NCBI RefSeq assembly: GCF_900176255.2
Contig: NZ_FXEG02000005.1
Location: forward strand, 496,001-560,000
Length of the DNA stretch: 64,000 bases
DNA from: Mycobacterium ahvazicum
GTDB lineage: Bacteria; Actinomycetota; Actinomycetes; Mycobacteriales; Mycobacteriaceae
Direction of reading: 5' to 3'
In this document: piece by piece, positions 39,130 through 48,391 of the stretch
How the letters are laid out: each line of letters opens with the position of its first letter
Position numbering within the stretch: the first letter of the stretch is position 1
Position numbers and translations under genes: made by a program
The notes under the pieces: generated by a model
The model's input: the letters and a program-made list of their open reading frames with translations, nothing else
What the model was told of the DNA's origin: nothing
The model's database searches: none

Positions 39130-41537
39130 CCCGACCGCATTGCGGGCGTTACGCCGATGACTCCGGCGGCTTCCAGGTCCGCGATATCCGTCGGGTTCAA
39201 GCCCAACTCAGCGAGCACCTCATGGTTGTGCTGCCCGAGTGTGGGTGCGGGACGAGCGTGAAACACCCGGGGCCCGTCGGAAAATCTCATCGGCACGGTG
39301 CTCAGCCTCGCCCGACCGTTCACCGGATGATCGGCTTCTTCGAAGAAACCGCGAAATGTCAGCTGTTCCAGCTCGGTCTGCCGATGTGGTTGCATGACCT
39401 TGGCCACCGGGACACCGGCGTCCCACAACGTTGCCACAATGTCGTCGCGGGTACGGTTCTCGCACCAGGCGGCCAGGTGTTCGTCGACGCAATCCTGGTG
39501 CGCCCGCCGGCCGGCCTCAGTCGATAACGCGGGATCGGTTGCCCAGGAGGGTGATCCGAGCGCCCGGGATAAACTTTCCCACTGCCCGTCGGTGGCCACC
39601 GCAACGGCGACCCAGCTGTCGAGCCGGCCGAACTCGTCGATGTCGGCACTGCGGTAGAGATTCTGGGGCACCGCCGCCGGACCGTGGTTGCCGTCGCGCT
39701 CCAGCAGCGCCCCGTACGCCGAGTACTCGATGACCTGCTCGGCGGAAATGCTCAGCGCCGCATCGACCATCGCCGCTTCCACGAACACACCCTCGCCGGT
39801 GCGGCGGCGATGCTCGAGCGCCAGCAATATCGCGTTGAGCGCGTGCACACCGGCGTTGGGATCGCCGATCGAATACGGGTCATACGGCGTGCGGTCCGGG
39901 TAGCCGGTGAGCCAGCTGACCCCGGATGCGGCTTCGATCACGTACGCGAAGGCAGGGTTGTCGCGCCACGGCCCGTCGAGGCCGAAACCGGGCATCCGCA
40001 CCATCACCACATCCGGCCGAATCGATTGAACGGCAGCAAAATCCAGACCGATCTGGTCCAGCACCCGAGGCGTGAAGTTTTCCACGATCACGTCGCAGGT
40101 AGCGATCAGATCCCGCAGCAGCTCCCGGCCCCGCGAGCTCTGCAGGTCCAGCGTCAGGCTCTTCTTGTTGGTGTTCAGCGCCTCGAAGATCGGCGACTTC
40201 TCCCACCACTGCTCCTCGGTGACCGGTATGCCGGCGATCAGCCGGGTGCCATCCGGACGACGGGTGGACTCGACGTGGATGACTTCGGCACCGAGCATGG
40301 CCAGAAAGTGGGTGCCGCAGGGACCCGCCCAGAACGTCGTCATGTCCAGCACCCGAAGTCCAATGAACGGCAACGGCTTTGCCGTTCCGGTCGGCGCGGG
40401 CCGCGGTGGCAGGTTCGCGGCGCGGTAGTGCTCGGTGTGCTCCCCGAGCCGCGGCGCCGGTTGCGGGCTGCGCAGTTGTGCGGGCCGCATCCGATACGGG
40501 TGAGCCGGCTGCCAGAAGCCGCCCGGATTGCGCACGAACGAACCGCGCTCCACGAATTGATCGAACGAGGTGACATTCGCGCCGTTGGCGACCGGCGCGT
40601 TGGGAATCCGGAACGCCGAGGCCAGTTCCCGGATTTCGTCGACCGGGGTCGCGGCCACCCATTCGAAGATCTCGTCGGCGTAGACGTTGGCCAGCTCGGT
40701 GATCGACAGCGGCGACTCCTCGTCGATCCACTCCGGATGACCCACCATCGCGCACAAGTCGAACCACTGCTGCGCCGTGCCACACCCGAGATCCACCAGG
40801 CCGTCCTTCGCCTGAGCCACCCCCGGAATGGTGGGCCGCCGCGTGTCCCGCCACGGTCGGCCAAGCAGTTCGAAGTAGGTCACCGGGTAGTAGGTCAGAC
40901 ACAGGACCTGGGTTTCCAGCATCGACAGGTCGAGCAATTCGCCGGCACCGCCGTCGTTCCGGCGCCATCGCGACGTCAGGGTGGCCACACTCGCATAGAC
41001 GCCGGCCAGGTACTCGCCGGCCTGCCCGCCGACGAAGACGGGCGCCCGCTCCTGGTCGCCACGTCCGAGCCCGACGATCCCGCCCGACCACGCCTGCAGC
41101 GTGAACTCGGTCGCGGCGCGGTCTCGCCAAGGGCCTTCCAGCCCGAACGGTGTGATCGCGGTGACGGTGAGATGCGGATGGCGGCGATGCAGGGCCTGCG
41201 GTGAAAACTCCGGGTGCTCAGCGACTTTCGAACCAGCCGACCAGATCACCGCGTCCGCCGATGCCAGCAGCCGGTTCACCAGTTCGGCGTCCTGGGCGAC
41301 GTCGGCGACCACGCTGTGTTTCGCACCGGCCAGGAAACCGAACAACGCGCCGTCACCGTCGGGCGGAACGGGAGCGCCGGACGCCGACCACCCGCGCAGC
41401 GGGTCCCCTTCTGGTGCTTCGACTTTGACGACGACGGCACCGCCGTCGGCCAGCAGTTTGGTGCAATAGGCACCGGCGATGCCGGTGGACAGATCGACGA
41501 CGGTATACCCGGTCAGTGGCGGTTCGACGGGCGCCAC
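39126..41537 (-). CDS. Tandem CaiB/BaiF (family III) CoA-transferase
   Basis: 803 residues, about twice the usual ~400. Residues ~8-370 form the first family III domain (YTVVDLSTGIAGAYCTKLLADGGAVVVKVEAPEGDPLRG), and residues ~397-790 the second (LRVLDMTTFWAGPCGTHFLAMLGAEVIHVES, then SLTLDLQSSRGRELLRDLIATCDVIVENF). In standard enzymes two chains interlock as a ring dimer; here one chain could supply both. The catalytic Asp region is better preserved in copy two (MVDAALSISAEQ) than in copy one (DLSMLETQ). Expected to move CoA between acids, activating the substrate. Last gene of the operon starting at 48251. Confidence 0.92.
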   Translation of the reverse strand: MAPVEPPLTGYTVVDLSTGIAGAYCTKLLADGGAVVVKVEAPEGDPLRGWSASGAPVPPDGDGALFGFLAGAKHSVVADVAQDAELVNRLLASADAVIWSAGSKVAEHPEFSPQALHRRHPHLTVTAITPFGLEGPWRDRAATEFTLQAWSGGIVGLGRGDQERAPVFVGGQAGEYLAGVYASVATLTSRWRRNDGGAGELLDLSMLETQVLCLTYYPVTYFELLGRPWRDTRRPTIPGVAQAKDGLVDLGCGTAQQWFDLCAMVGHPEWIDEESPLSITELANVYADEIFEWVAATPVDEIRELASAFRIPNAPVANGANVTSFDQFVERGSFVRNPGGFWQPAHPYRMRPAQLRSPQPAPRLGEHTEHYRAANLPPRPAPTGTAKPLPFIGLRVLDMTTFWAGPCGTHFLAMLGAEVIHVESTRRPDGTRLIAGIPVTEEQWWEKSPIFEALNTNKKSLTLDLQSSRGRELLRDLIATCDVIVENFTPRVLDQIGLDFAAVQSIRPDVVMVRMPGFGLDGPWRDNPAFAYVIEAASGVSWLTGYPDRTPYDPYSIGDPNAGVHALNAILLALEHRRRTGEGVFVEAAMVDAALSISAEQVIEYSAYGALLERDGNHGPAAVPQNLYRSADIDEFGRLDSWVAVAVATDGQWESLSRALGSPSWATDPALSTEAGRRAHQDCVDEHLAAWCENRTRDDIVATLWDAGVPVAKVMQPHRQTELEQLTFRGFFEEADHPVNGRARLSTVPMRFSDGPRVFHARPAPTLGQHNHEVLAELGLNPTDIADLEAAGVIGVTPAMRSG

Positions 41538-42532
41538 TATTTCTTTTTCTTCGCTTTGGTGGCCTTTGCGGCACGTGCCTTCTTGCGGGCTTTCTTGCTC
41601 AGCGCCCAGTCGTCGGGGAACTTGGTGTCGTTGTCTCTGACCGCCTCGCCCAACCCCTGTTTGATGGCGTCATCGATCGTCAGCTCGTCGCCACTGTCCG
41701 GACGGACGCTGCCGCCCATCGATTCGAAGACGCCGCTGAGCATGCTGCCCAGGTACTCGCCCTGGAACTGCTTCATGATTTCGAAGAAGACCTTCTGCAT
41801 GAAGACGGTGTCGGTGGGGCGATTGCGGGCGCACGCCTGCGCGTACTTCGCGACTTCTGCCTCGAGTTCGTCCCGGGGCACCACACTGTTGAGAAAGTTG
41901 CAGTCGTACATCTCATCCGCGGTGAAAGCCCGTCCGGTGAACACCATTTCCTGGAACTTGCGGATGCCCATCGTCTGCGCCCACCACCACATGCGGGGGC
42001 CCCAGCCGTAGTACCGGAACGACGGATGCCCGAACAACGCGTCGTCGCTGGAAATGACCAGATCGGCGTCGGCCGCCTGGTAGAAGTGCCAGCCGTAGCA
42101 GTAGCCCTTGGCCTCGAGGATGCTGATTTTCTTGAAGTCCTGCAGGCCGCGGATGCCGGAGTTCGGGTTGGCGTACCACTGGCCCAGGGTCGCGCCGTTG
42201 CGAAACGACCCTTGCGGCGGATATCTGACGTCGTCGGGGCTGATCCGGTATTCGGCAAGTCGTGGGCCTTGGTCGGCCGCATCGCGGACCCGCAGCACCT
42301 CGGTCAGGTCCGCGCCCGAGCCGAGATCGTCGCCGGCTCCGCGAATCACCAGGACTTTGACGTCGTCGTCAATGCCGGCCTGGTGCAACAACTCCGCGTA
42401 GCGCAGCCGCGCGGCGATCGTCGGCGCGTTGAGATAGTCCGGCCGGTCGAACGTGATCGTCGCGATCCGCGTCGTCGCGTCTTTGTGGTACCGGACGATC
42501 TCTTCGGCCGCCGGCTCCGAGGGCTCAGGCAC
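41537..42532 (-). CDS. Enoyl-CoA hydratase/isomerase family protein with Lys-rich tail
   Basis: 331 residues from GTG 42532, three bases after the preceding stop; longer readings run into the M24 gene. Crotonase landmarks: ITFDRPDYLNAPTIAARLRYAE, GAGDDLGSGADLTEV, and LEAKGYCYGWHFYQAADADLVISSDDALFGHPSF; the G-G turn of the oxyanion hole is GW, and the catalytic Glu positions are not obvious. The last 19 residues are strongly basic (KKARKKARAAKATKAKKKK), unusual for this family. Overlaps the CoA-transferase by one base. Confidence 0.9.
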   Translation of the reverse strand: MPEPSEPAAEEIVRYHKDATTRIATITFDRPDYLNAPTIAARLRYAELLHQAGIDDDVKVLVIRGAGDDLGSGADLTEVLRVRDAADQGPRLAEYRISPDDVRYPPQGSFRNGATLGQWYANPNSGIRGLQDFKKISILEAKGYCYGWHFYQAADADLVISSDDALFGHPSFRYYGWGPRMWWWAQTMGIRKFQEMVFTGRAFTADEMYDCNFLNSVVPRDELEAEVAKYAQACARNRPTDTVFMQKVFFEIMKQFQGEYLGSMLSGVFESMGGSVRPDSGDELTIDDAIKQGLGEAVRDNDTKFPDDWALSKKARKKARAAKATKAKKKK

Positions 42533-42534
42533 GG

Positions 42535-43662
42535 CTACGGCTGCCAGGACGGGCTCGCGGTAAGCACTTCGGGACCGTCGGCGGTGATCAGGACCGCTTC
42601 CCGCCCGAATACCGCGCCGACTCCTTCGGCCCAGACGTAGCCGGTCACTGCGAGCACCATCCCCGGCTCCAACCGCTCCTCGGCCGCGGTCGAGGGCAGG
42701 TGTTTGGAGACGACGGGTGGGTCGAACCCCATGCCGAGGCCGCGGGCCACCGGCATCGGCGGCTCCGGCTCCCCGGCAGCCCGGTAAGCGGCCAGCAGTT
42801 CGCCGGCTCCGGCACCGGGCTGGCAGGCGGCAATCAGCCTGCCCCACAGGCCTTCCCAGCGCGCGTATAATGCGGCGGCGCCGTTGGGTGCATGCTTGCG
42901 ATCAGCCGGCCAGGTCCGTCCGACCTCGCCGACATAGCCGCCGGCCAGCACTCCGGCGGAGAATGCCACCAGATCGCCGTCCTGGATACGGCCGTCACCG
43001 TCGGCCCGGCGCCACGGGTGCGTGCGCGAAGTCACCCATGCGACATCTTGATTCGAGGGCGTGCTCACTCCGCCGGCCGCCGAGGCCTCCAGCAGGACTC
43101 CGGCCAGAGCTTGTTCGCTGACCCCCGGCCGCAACTCCGATACCGCAGCCGCAAGAGCCGACTCGACGACCGCGACGGAGTGCCGCAGCGCGGCAATCTC
43201 CTCGGCCGTCTTGATCCGGCGCGCGGCCCGCATCGCCAGCTCGCCGTCCACCAGTTGCGCATTGGGGAACGCCGTCGGCAACAGTTGCGCGAAAACCGGT
43301 GAAAGCGCGTCGGTTCCGACCCGCCGAGCGGTTGCCGCACCCGGGATGCGCTCTAGCGCCGACATCGTGTTCATCGGATTCCACGAGATGCCGTAGAGGT
43401 TCTCGTGCGGGATGTCCTCGGGGATGCCCTCGTCCCACGTGCTCAGTAGGTGCACCGCACCGGTCTCGCGCACCAGCACGCAGCTCGGGCCGAACGGTCG
43501 CGTGCCCGCGACCCAGAGTTGCGGCGCGCCCGTTACATAGCGAACGTTGGCCTGCCGCCCGAGGACCAGGACATCGAGATCATGGGCGGCCATTTGGTCC
43601 AGCGCCCGCTGCCGACGGCCCGATCGCAGCGTGCGCTCGTCGGGCAGGACTTCAGTTGCCAT
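42535..43662 (-). CDS. M24 peptidase-fold protein, metal ligands lost
   Basis: 375 residues from ATG 43662; ATG 43671 adds three. The creatinase/prolidase fold is evident (RRIKTAEEIAALRHSVAVVESAL, GGYVGEVGRTWPADRK). Against the neighbouring M24 protein, four of five metal positions have changed: Asp to Ser (VAFSAG), Asp to Glu (GEVGRT), His to Leu (GLGMGF), Glu to Thr (LAVTGYVW). Only the last Glu (REAVLIT) remains. It is probably not a metallopeptidase and may be the regulatory half of a dimer with the intact partner, whose gene overlaps it by 11 bases. Confidence 0.88.
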   Translation of the reverse strand: MATEVLPDERTLRSGRRQRALDQMAAHDLDVLVLGRQANVRYVTGAPQLWVAGTRPFGPSCVLVRETGAVHLLSTWDEGIPEDIPHENLYGISWNPMNTMSALERIPGAATARRVGTDALSPVFAQLLPTAFPNAQLVDGELAMRAARRIKTAEEIAALRHSVAVVESALAAAVSELRPGVSEQALAGVLLEASAAGGVSTPSNQDVAWVTSRTHPWRRADGDGRIQDGDLVAFSAGVLAGGYVGEVGRTWPADRKHAPNGAAALYARWEGLWGRLIAACQPGAGAGELLAAYRAAGEPEPPMPVARGLGMGFDPPVVSKHLPSTAAEERLEPGMVLAVTGYVWAEGVGAVFGREAVLITADGPEVLTASPSWQP

Positions 43663-44896
43663 AAGGGTCATACGGGTAGTTGGTCAAACGAATCCAGCCT
43701 TCCTCGGTAATCACCAGGACCTCCTCGCTGCGGTAGCCGCCGGTGCCGTCTTCCCACACCACGGGCTCCAGGACCAGCACCATCCCGGACTTGAGCACGA
43801 AATTCTCGTCGAACTCTTGGCCGAGATCCGTTCCGATCATTGGCATTTCGGCGGCGTTGACGCCGATGCCGTGGCCCAGATAGAAGTGCGGCAGCCACGG
43901 TTTGGTGCCACCGTTGGCCTTGATCGCGGCCCGTCCCAGGTCGGCGGCGGTGGCGCCGGCCTTGGCGACGCTCAGCACCGCGCTCATGATTTCGAACCAT
44001 TTGTCGAACTGCGCCTGCTGGCGCGGCGATGGGTCGCGGCCGACGAGCCAGGTGCGTCCGAAGTCGGAGCAGTAACCCTGGTAGGTGATGCTAACGTCGG
44101 TCCACAACACGTCACCTTCGACCAGCTCGCGCTCGGTGCTCAGCAGTGGCAGCGCCAGGTCTCCGTGCGTGGTCCATACGCCCTCGGCCTTGCTCGGCGG
44201 CATCACCTGCCAGATCGGCTCCAGCATGCTGGCCGTGGCCCCCAGCTCGAACGCGCGCCGCAGAAAGCTTGCCGACAAATCGATCTGACGGATTCCGGGG
44301 GCCAGCCGTTTCTGGACTTCCACCATGGCTTCGTCGGTGATCCGTATCGCGGTGCGCATGCACGACAATTCGTCCGGGGTCTTGACCGACTTGGCCGCGC
44401 TGACGATCGCCGCTGCGTCCACGGGAGCACCACCGGGGAACAATAGGTTTGCGGCACGAGACATCGCGCCCGTGCACTCGTCGACCGCGATCACCGCACC
44501 GGGCGGAATCAGGTCGGCAATCGTCCTCGCGAAATCGGCGACGCCTTCTTCGAATTCGAGGTAGACCGGCCCGTGCAAGTGATCGGCGGGCAGGTCGGAT
44601 TCGTGCGACGCTCCCTCGCGGAAGGGCAGGAACAGATGCGGCCATTCGTCGCCGGCGACCACGACGGCCACCGGTCGCTCGACGTAGGACAGGCCGGCGT
44701 CGCCGAGTGGCCAGCTGGCGCCGGTGGCGTAGACGACGGCATTGTTGCCCAGCAGGATCATCGCGTCCACGCCGCGTTCGGCCATCGCCGACCGCAGCCG
44801 GGCCCCGGTCTCGCGACGCAGGCGGGCCAGATCGGCTGTTTCGGGAATCACCAGTCCGTTACCGGTGCTGGTGCCCAGTTGCGCGAAGGTCGTCAC
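43652..44896 (-). CDS. M24-family metallohydrolase (Xaa-Pro aminopeptidase/creatinase-like)
   Basis: 414 residues from GTG 44896. All five metal ligands are present: Asp in DVLWTDVSITYQGY, Asp in YCSDFGRTW, His in FYLGHGIGVN, Glu in VLVLEPVVW and Glu in YRSEEVLVIT, in the order of prolidases. N-terminal creatinase domain ~residues 25-165. Such proteins cleave C-N bonds in Xaa-Pro peptides or related amides. In a CoA/P450 catabolic operon an amide- or lactam-like intermediate is conceivable, which is inference. The start codon overlaps the amidohydrolase stop by one base (TAGTG). Confidence 0.92.
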   Translation of the reverse strand: MTTFAQLGTSTGNGLVIPETADLARLRRETGARLRSAMAERGVDAMILLGNNAVVYATGASWPLGDAGLSYVERPVAVVVAGDEWPHLFLPFREGASHESDLPADHLHGPVYLEFEEGVADFARTIADLIPPGAVIAVDECTGAMSRAANLLFPGGAPVDAAAIVSAAKSVKTPDELSCMRTAIRITDEAMVEVQKRLAPGIRQIDLSASFLRRAFELGATASMLEPIWQVMPPSKAEGVWTTHGDLALPLLSTERELVEGDVLWTDVSITYQGYCSDFGRTWLVGRDPSPRQQAQFDKWFEIMSAVLSVAKAGATAADLGRAAIKANGGTKPWLPHFYLGHGIGVNAAEMPMIGTDLGQEFDENFVLKSGMVLVLEPVVWEDGTGGYRSEEVLVITEEGWIRLTNYPYDPYGN

Positions 44897-46068
44897 TACA
44901 GGCCCAGGAACTTCGTGATGTTGTCGCTGACGATCTTCTTCGCGTTCGCCGGGCCGACGGCCTCGACGACAGACTTCAGCGACTTCTCGGAATAGCCGTA
45001 TGTGCTTTCGTTGTGCGGGTAGTCGCTGGACCACATCACCCTGTCCACCCCGATCTCGTCGATCAGCCGCAAGCCCAGCGGGTCGACCATGAACGACGCG
45101 GTCATGTGGGTGTCCCAGTAGTAGCGCACGTCGTGCTCGAGCGGCCGGTTGAACATGTGCTGATAGGACGCCACCAGATGCTCGGCATCTTGCAACGCCC
45201 AAGGCACCCAGGCGATCCCGCCCTCGAACCAGCCGATCCGCAGCCCGGGGTGGTCGTCGAGAATTCCGGTGAAGAGGTACTTGGCGAACTGCTCGCGGAA
45301 GCCGTCGACGTTGATCATCATGCCGACCACCACGCTGTTGAACTGGCATGGGGTTTTCGGCGGGGTTTCGCCGATGTGATGGGTCACCGGCAGGCCGGCC
45401 GCTTCGATCTCGTCCCAGACCGGCTTCATCGCGGTGCTGCCGTAGTCGATCACGTTGCCGTCATCGTCCTTGCCCGGGTTCAGCGGCAGCAGGAACGTCT
45501 TGAGTCCCAACGACTTCAATTCGGCCAGCGTGCGCTTGGCACCTTCGGGTTCCCACCAGTTGATCAGGCCCGCGCCGTAGAAGTGGCCGTTGGACCGCTC
45601 CTGCAACTCGGCGATGTACTCGTTGTAGATGCGGAAGGCCAGTTCACGAAGTTTCTTGTCCGGGTAGTGGAAGAGCGCCAAGATCGCGTTGGGGAACGCC
45701 AGTTCCTTCTCGACGCCGTCCTCGCGCAGCTCCTGGATCCGTGCCTCGATGTTGGTGCTTGCGGCGCCGGGCAGGTCGTCGTACTGCATCAGGACGGCGC
45801 TGAAGTCTCCCGGCAGGAACGACTGTCCTTTGCGCCCGACTTGGTAGGCACCGTCCTCGTACCAGATCCGCGGCGCCTTGTCCTTCAGGTCATCCGGGAA
45901 GCGGTCGAAGAAGATGTCGTCGGCCAGCGAGATGTGGTTGTCGGCCGAGAAGACGACGGTCCCCTCGGGAAGCCCGACATCGCTGCCCACGGCGTGGCCA
46001 CGCCGATCCTTGGGAGCGCCGTAGCCTCCGGGCGGGTAGAGCGAGGCGGTGGTTGTCGACGTTGACAT
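44896..46068 (-). CDS. Amidohydrolase family 2 protein (ACMSD-like)
   Basis: 390 residues from ATG 46068. Metal motif VVFSADNHISLADD (~residues 38-51), His in GLPVTHHIGETPPK (~226), WFEGGIAWVPWALQDAEH, and C-terminal Asp in VMWSSDYPHNESTYGYSEKS (~350). Fourth member of this subfamily in the window after 7738, 8870 and 26112, each adjacent to P450, Rieske or FadE genes. Follows the P450 by 65 bases and overlaps the M24 gene, so one transcript is likely. Confidence 0.93.
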   Translation of the reverse strand: MSTSTTTASLYPPGGYGAPKDRRGHAVGSDVGLPEGTVVFSADNHISLADDIFFDRFPDDLKDKAPRIWYEDGAYQVGRKGQSFLPGDFSAVLMQYDDLPGAASTNIEARIQELREDGVEKELAFPNAILALFHYPDKKLRELAFRIYNEYIAELQERSNGHFYGAGLINWWEPEGAKRTLAELKSLGLKTFLLPLNPGKDDDGNVIDYGSTAMKPVWDEIEAAGLPVTHHIGETPPKTPCQFNSVVVGMMINVDGFREQFAKYLFTGILDDHPGLRIGWFEGGIAWVPWALQDAEHLVASYQHMFNRPLEHDVRYYWDTHMTASFMVDPLGLRLIDEIGVDRVMWSSDYPHNESTYGYSEKSLKSVVEAVGPANAKKIVSDNITKFLGL

Positions 46069-46133
46069 TATTGACCCTCCATTCGGATCTGCTTGGAAGT
46101 GATCATCTCGGGCTGGTGCTCAATGGATTTCGT

Positions 46134-47378
46134 TTACCAGGTCACCGGGAGTTCGTAGACGCCGTAGGCGAGCCGGTCGTGCTTGAACGGGATCTCGTCG
46201 AACGGCACGGCCAGTTTCATGGTCGGGATGCGACGCAAGAGCGTCTGGAACACGATCTGCAGTTCCGCCCGCGCGAGCTGCTGGCCCACGCACTGATGGC
46301 GGCCGTAACCGAAGGCGACGTTGCGGTCGGCCCCGGCACGGTGCACGTAAAGCCGATCGGGCTCGGGAAAGACGTCGGGATCCCAGTTCGCGGGAGCCAG
46401 GTCGATGATGATGCCTTCGCCGGCGCGGATTGTCTCGCCGGCGATGTGGATGTCGTCGACGGCAACGCGACGCTGCCCATTCTGGATGATGCTCAGGTAC
46501 CGCAGCAGCTCCTCCACCGCGCTGGCCAGAACCTTCGGGTCCTCGGCATCGCGGACCACGGCAAGTTGATCGGGATTCTCAAGCAGCGCAAGCACTCCGA
46601 GCCCAATCATGTTCGCGGTCGTCTCGTGCCCGGCGATCAGCAATCCGGTACCGAGCTGTGCGGCCTCCTTGACGCTGAGCTCGCCGGCCTTGACGCGTTC
46701 GGCCAGATCCGAGATCGCGTCCTCCGCCGGTTTCTCCATCTTGGTTTCGACCAGCTGGGCCAGATACTTGTGCAGGCTCATCGCACCCTTGGCGGTGTCG
46801 GCGCCAGTGGCATAGCGCGCCAGCCCCATCGAGGCGTGCTCCTGGAACATCTCGGCGTCCTCGTAAGGCACGCCGAGCATCTGGCTGATCACCAGGGACG
46901 GGACCGGAAGCGCAATGGCGGCAACGACATCCGCGGGCTGCGGTCCGGCCAGCATCGTGTCGATGTGGTCATCGGTGATCTGCTGAATCGTGGGCCGCAG
47001 GCCTTCCACGCGCCGGAAGGTGAACGGTTTCGACAGCATCCGCCGGTAGCGGGTGTGCTCGTCACCGTCGGCGGTGAACACCGACCGGGGCCGCTTGTGC
47101 ACGGTCGACAGCATGCCTTCGTTCCAATGCGGGAAGCCGGGCACCCGGTCGTCAACGCTGACCCGGGAATCGGAGAACAGCTCGCACACCTGCTCGTAGC
47201 CCGTGATGAGCCACGGGGTGCTGCCGTCCCAGATCCGGACCCGCGACAGTGGCCGCTCGTGGGCCAGGGCCATGACGTCCGGGGGTGGGGCGAACGGGCA
47301 GCGCTCATCGCGGGCCATCGGGTAGTCGGGAATCTCTGACACGGCCTCGGCCGTGCTGCTCGTCAGTGCGTCTGACAT
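46134..47378 (-). CDS. Cytochrome P450
   Basis: 414 residues from ATG 47378, one base after the ferredoxin stop. Landmarks: C-helix DGDEHTRYRRMLSKPFTFRRV (~residues 95-115), I-helix LLIAGHETTANMI (~240), ExxR EELLR (~288), heme loop VAFGYGRHQCVGQQLARAEL (Cys ~355). The AGHETT I-helix has the usual acid-alcohol pair. Organisation TetR, ferredoxin, P450, amidohydrolase suggests it oxidises the pathway substrate early. The upstream ferredoxin is its partner. Confidence 0.96.
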   Translation of the reverse strand: MSDALTSSTAEAVSEIPDYPMARDERCPFAPPPDVMALAHERPLSRVRIWDGSTPWLITGYEQVCELFSDSRVSVDDRVPGFPHWNEGMLSTVHKRPRSVFTADGDEHTRYRRMLSKPFTFRRVEGLRPTIQQITDDHIDTMLAGPQPADVVAAIALPVPSLVISQMLGVPYEDAEMFQEHASMGLARYATGADTAKGAMSLHKYLAQLVETKMEKPAEDAISDLAERVKAGELSVKEAAQLGTGLLIAGHETTANMIGLGVLALLENPDQLAVVRDAEDPKVLASAVEELLRYLSIIQNGQRRVAVDDIHIAGETIRAGEGIIIDLAPANWDPDVFPEPDRLYVHRAGADRNVAFGYGRHQCVGQQLARAELQIVFQTLLRRIPTMKLAVPFDEIPFKHDRLAYGVYELPVTW

Positions 47379-47379
47379 G

Positions 47380-47574
47380 TCAATCCTCGATGTAGATTGC
47401 CTGGGCTGGGCACGCCGAGGCGGCCTGACGGGCCCCTTCGGTCTGCTCGGCGGACGGGTGCTCGTTGAGCAGGATGACCACTCCGTCCTCGTCGCGCTGG
47501 TCGAACACCTCGGGTGCATTCATCACGCAGTTTCCCGAGGACGCGCAAATGTTCTGGTCGACAGTAACTTTCAT
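47380..47574 (-). CDS. Ferredoxin, [3Fe-4S] type
   Basis: 64 residues from ATG 47574; ATG 47589 would add five. Cluster ligands CASSGNC (residues ~10-16) and SACPAQAI (~55). Placed 11 bases after the TetR stop and one base before the P450 start, so it is co-transcribed with both and most likely feeds the P450. Confidence 0.95.
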   Translation of the reverse strand: MKVTVDQNICASSGNCVMNAPEVFDQRDEDGVVILLNEHPSAEQTEGARQAASACPAQAIYIED

Positions 47575-47585
47575 CAGCTTGCTCT

Positions 47586-48251
47586 TCATTCGTACGGAGT
47601 GACCGGCGCCAGCCACAGGCCCACGATTGCGTCGATGAGGCCGAACGCGGCTGCGCGCCAAGAGGGCTGAGCCATCGGGGCGCCTGCGGCAAGCGCACGC
47701 TCGCGATCGGCGCAGGTGTGCATCAAGAGGTTTCGGGCCATGACGTTGCGTTCGAAATGCACATCGGCCGGCAGGTTGGGCAAGCAGCGGTTGACACCGT
47801 CGACCACCTCGACGAGCGACGGAGAGCTGAGCGCACCCTTGACCACGATGTTGTAGTAGGCCGGATCGGTCATCGCTTGCGCCGCGAAACGCGCGTACCA
47901 GGTCGGGTTGCCGAGATCCTCGAGGTGGTCGGTGAGTGGGCGCACCAGACACGCCACCCAGGCGCGTAGCTCACCGGAGTCGCCCGACGCCCGCAGGTCG
48001 ACCACCATTTGCTCGCGCAGCTCCTCGACGGGTCCGCGGTGCTTCTCCTCGATGGCACGCACCAGGTCGGCCTTGGTACCGAAGTGGTAGCCCACCGCGG
48101 CGTTGTTACCCTGCCCCGCGGCCTCGCTGACCTGGCGGTTGGACACCGCGAACATCCCGTGCTCGGCATACAGTCGCTCGGCCGCCACCAGGATCGCCTC
48201 CTGGGTGGAGCTGGCCCGTTCGGTGCGAACGGCCCTGCCTGCCGCGGTCAT
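47586..48251 (-). CDS. TetR-family transcriptional regulator
   Basis: 221 residues from ATG 48251. HTH at the N-terminus: STQEAILVAAERLYAEHGMFAVSNRQVSEAAGQGNNAAVGYHFGTKADLV (residues ~15-64), with the GNNAAVGYHF recognition helix typical of the AcrR/TetR subgroup having a C-terminal TetR_C_33-like domain. It heads the operon ferredoxin-P450-amidohydrolase-M24-M24-hydratase-CoA transferase. The strong palindrome 26 bases upstream (48277-48300), repeated before the neighbouring SDR, is its likely operator, giving autoregulated control of the operon. Confidence 0.92.
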   Translation of the reverse strand: MTAAGRAVRTERASSTQEAILVAAERLYAEHGMFAVSNRQVSEAAGQGNNAAVGYHFGTKADLVRAIEEKHRGPVEELREQMVVDLRASGDSGELRAWVACLVRPLTDHLEDLGNPTWYARFAAQAMTDPAYYNIVVKGALSSPSLVEVVDGVNRCLPNLPADVHFERNVMARNLLMHTCADRERALAAGAPMAQPSWRAAAFGLIDAIVGLWLAPVTPYE

Positions 48252-48276
48252 TGGCCCAGTCAACCGCTTGGAACGG

Positions 48277-48300
48277 TTTAAGTCAAGCGCTTGATTTAAA
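48277..48300. promoter_or_regulatory. 24-base palindromic operator before TetR operon
   Basis: Arms TTTAAGTCAAGC and GCTTGATTTAAA pair at 11 of 12 positions with no spacer; the core TCAAGCGCTTGA is perfect. The CAAG-N2-CTTG core resembles what I recall of the KstR2 consensus. A second, weaker AACCG-N7-CGGTT repeat (48262-48278) lies beside it. Confidence 0.72.
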
Positions 48301-48391
48301 TGATTTCGGGTCTGCCCGGCGGCCTTCGGCGTGACGCTGCGGTCGTGCTCGGCGCCGGACGTGACGGCACCGGCGCGCTCGGGCCGAGACC

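Noticed and set aside
39684..41204. A 506-codon plus-strand open frame opposite the CoA-transferase
   Set aside because: Arg/His/Gly-rich composition typical of antisense frames; the CoA-transferase on the other strand is clear.
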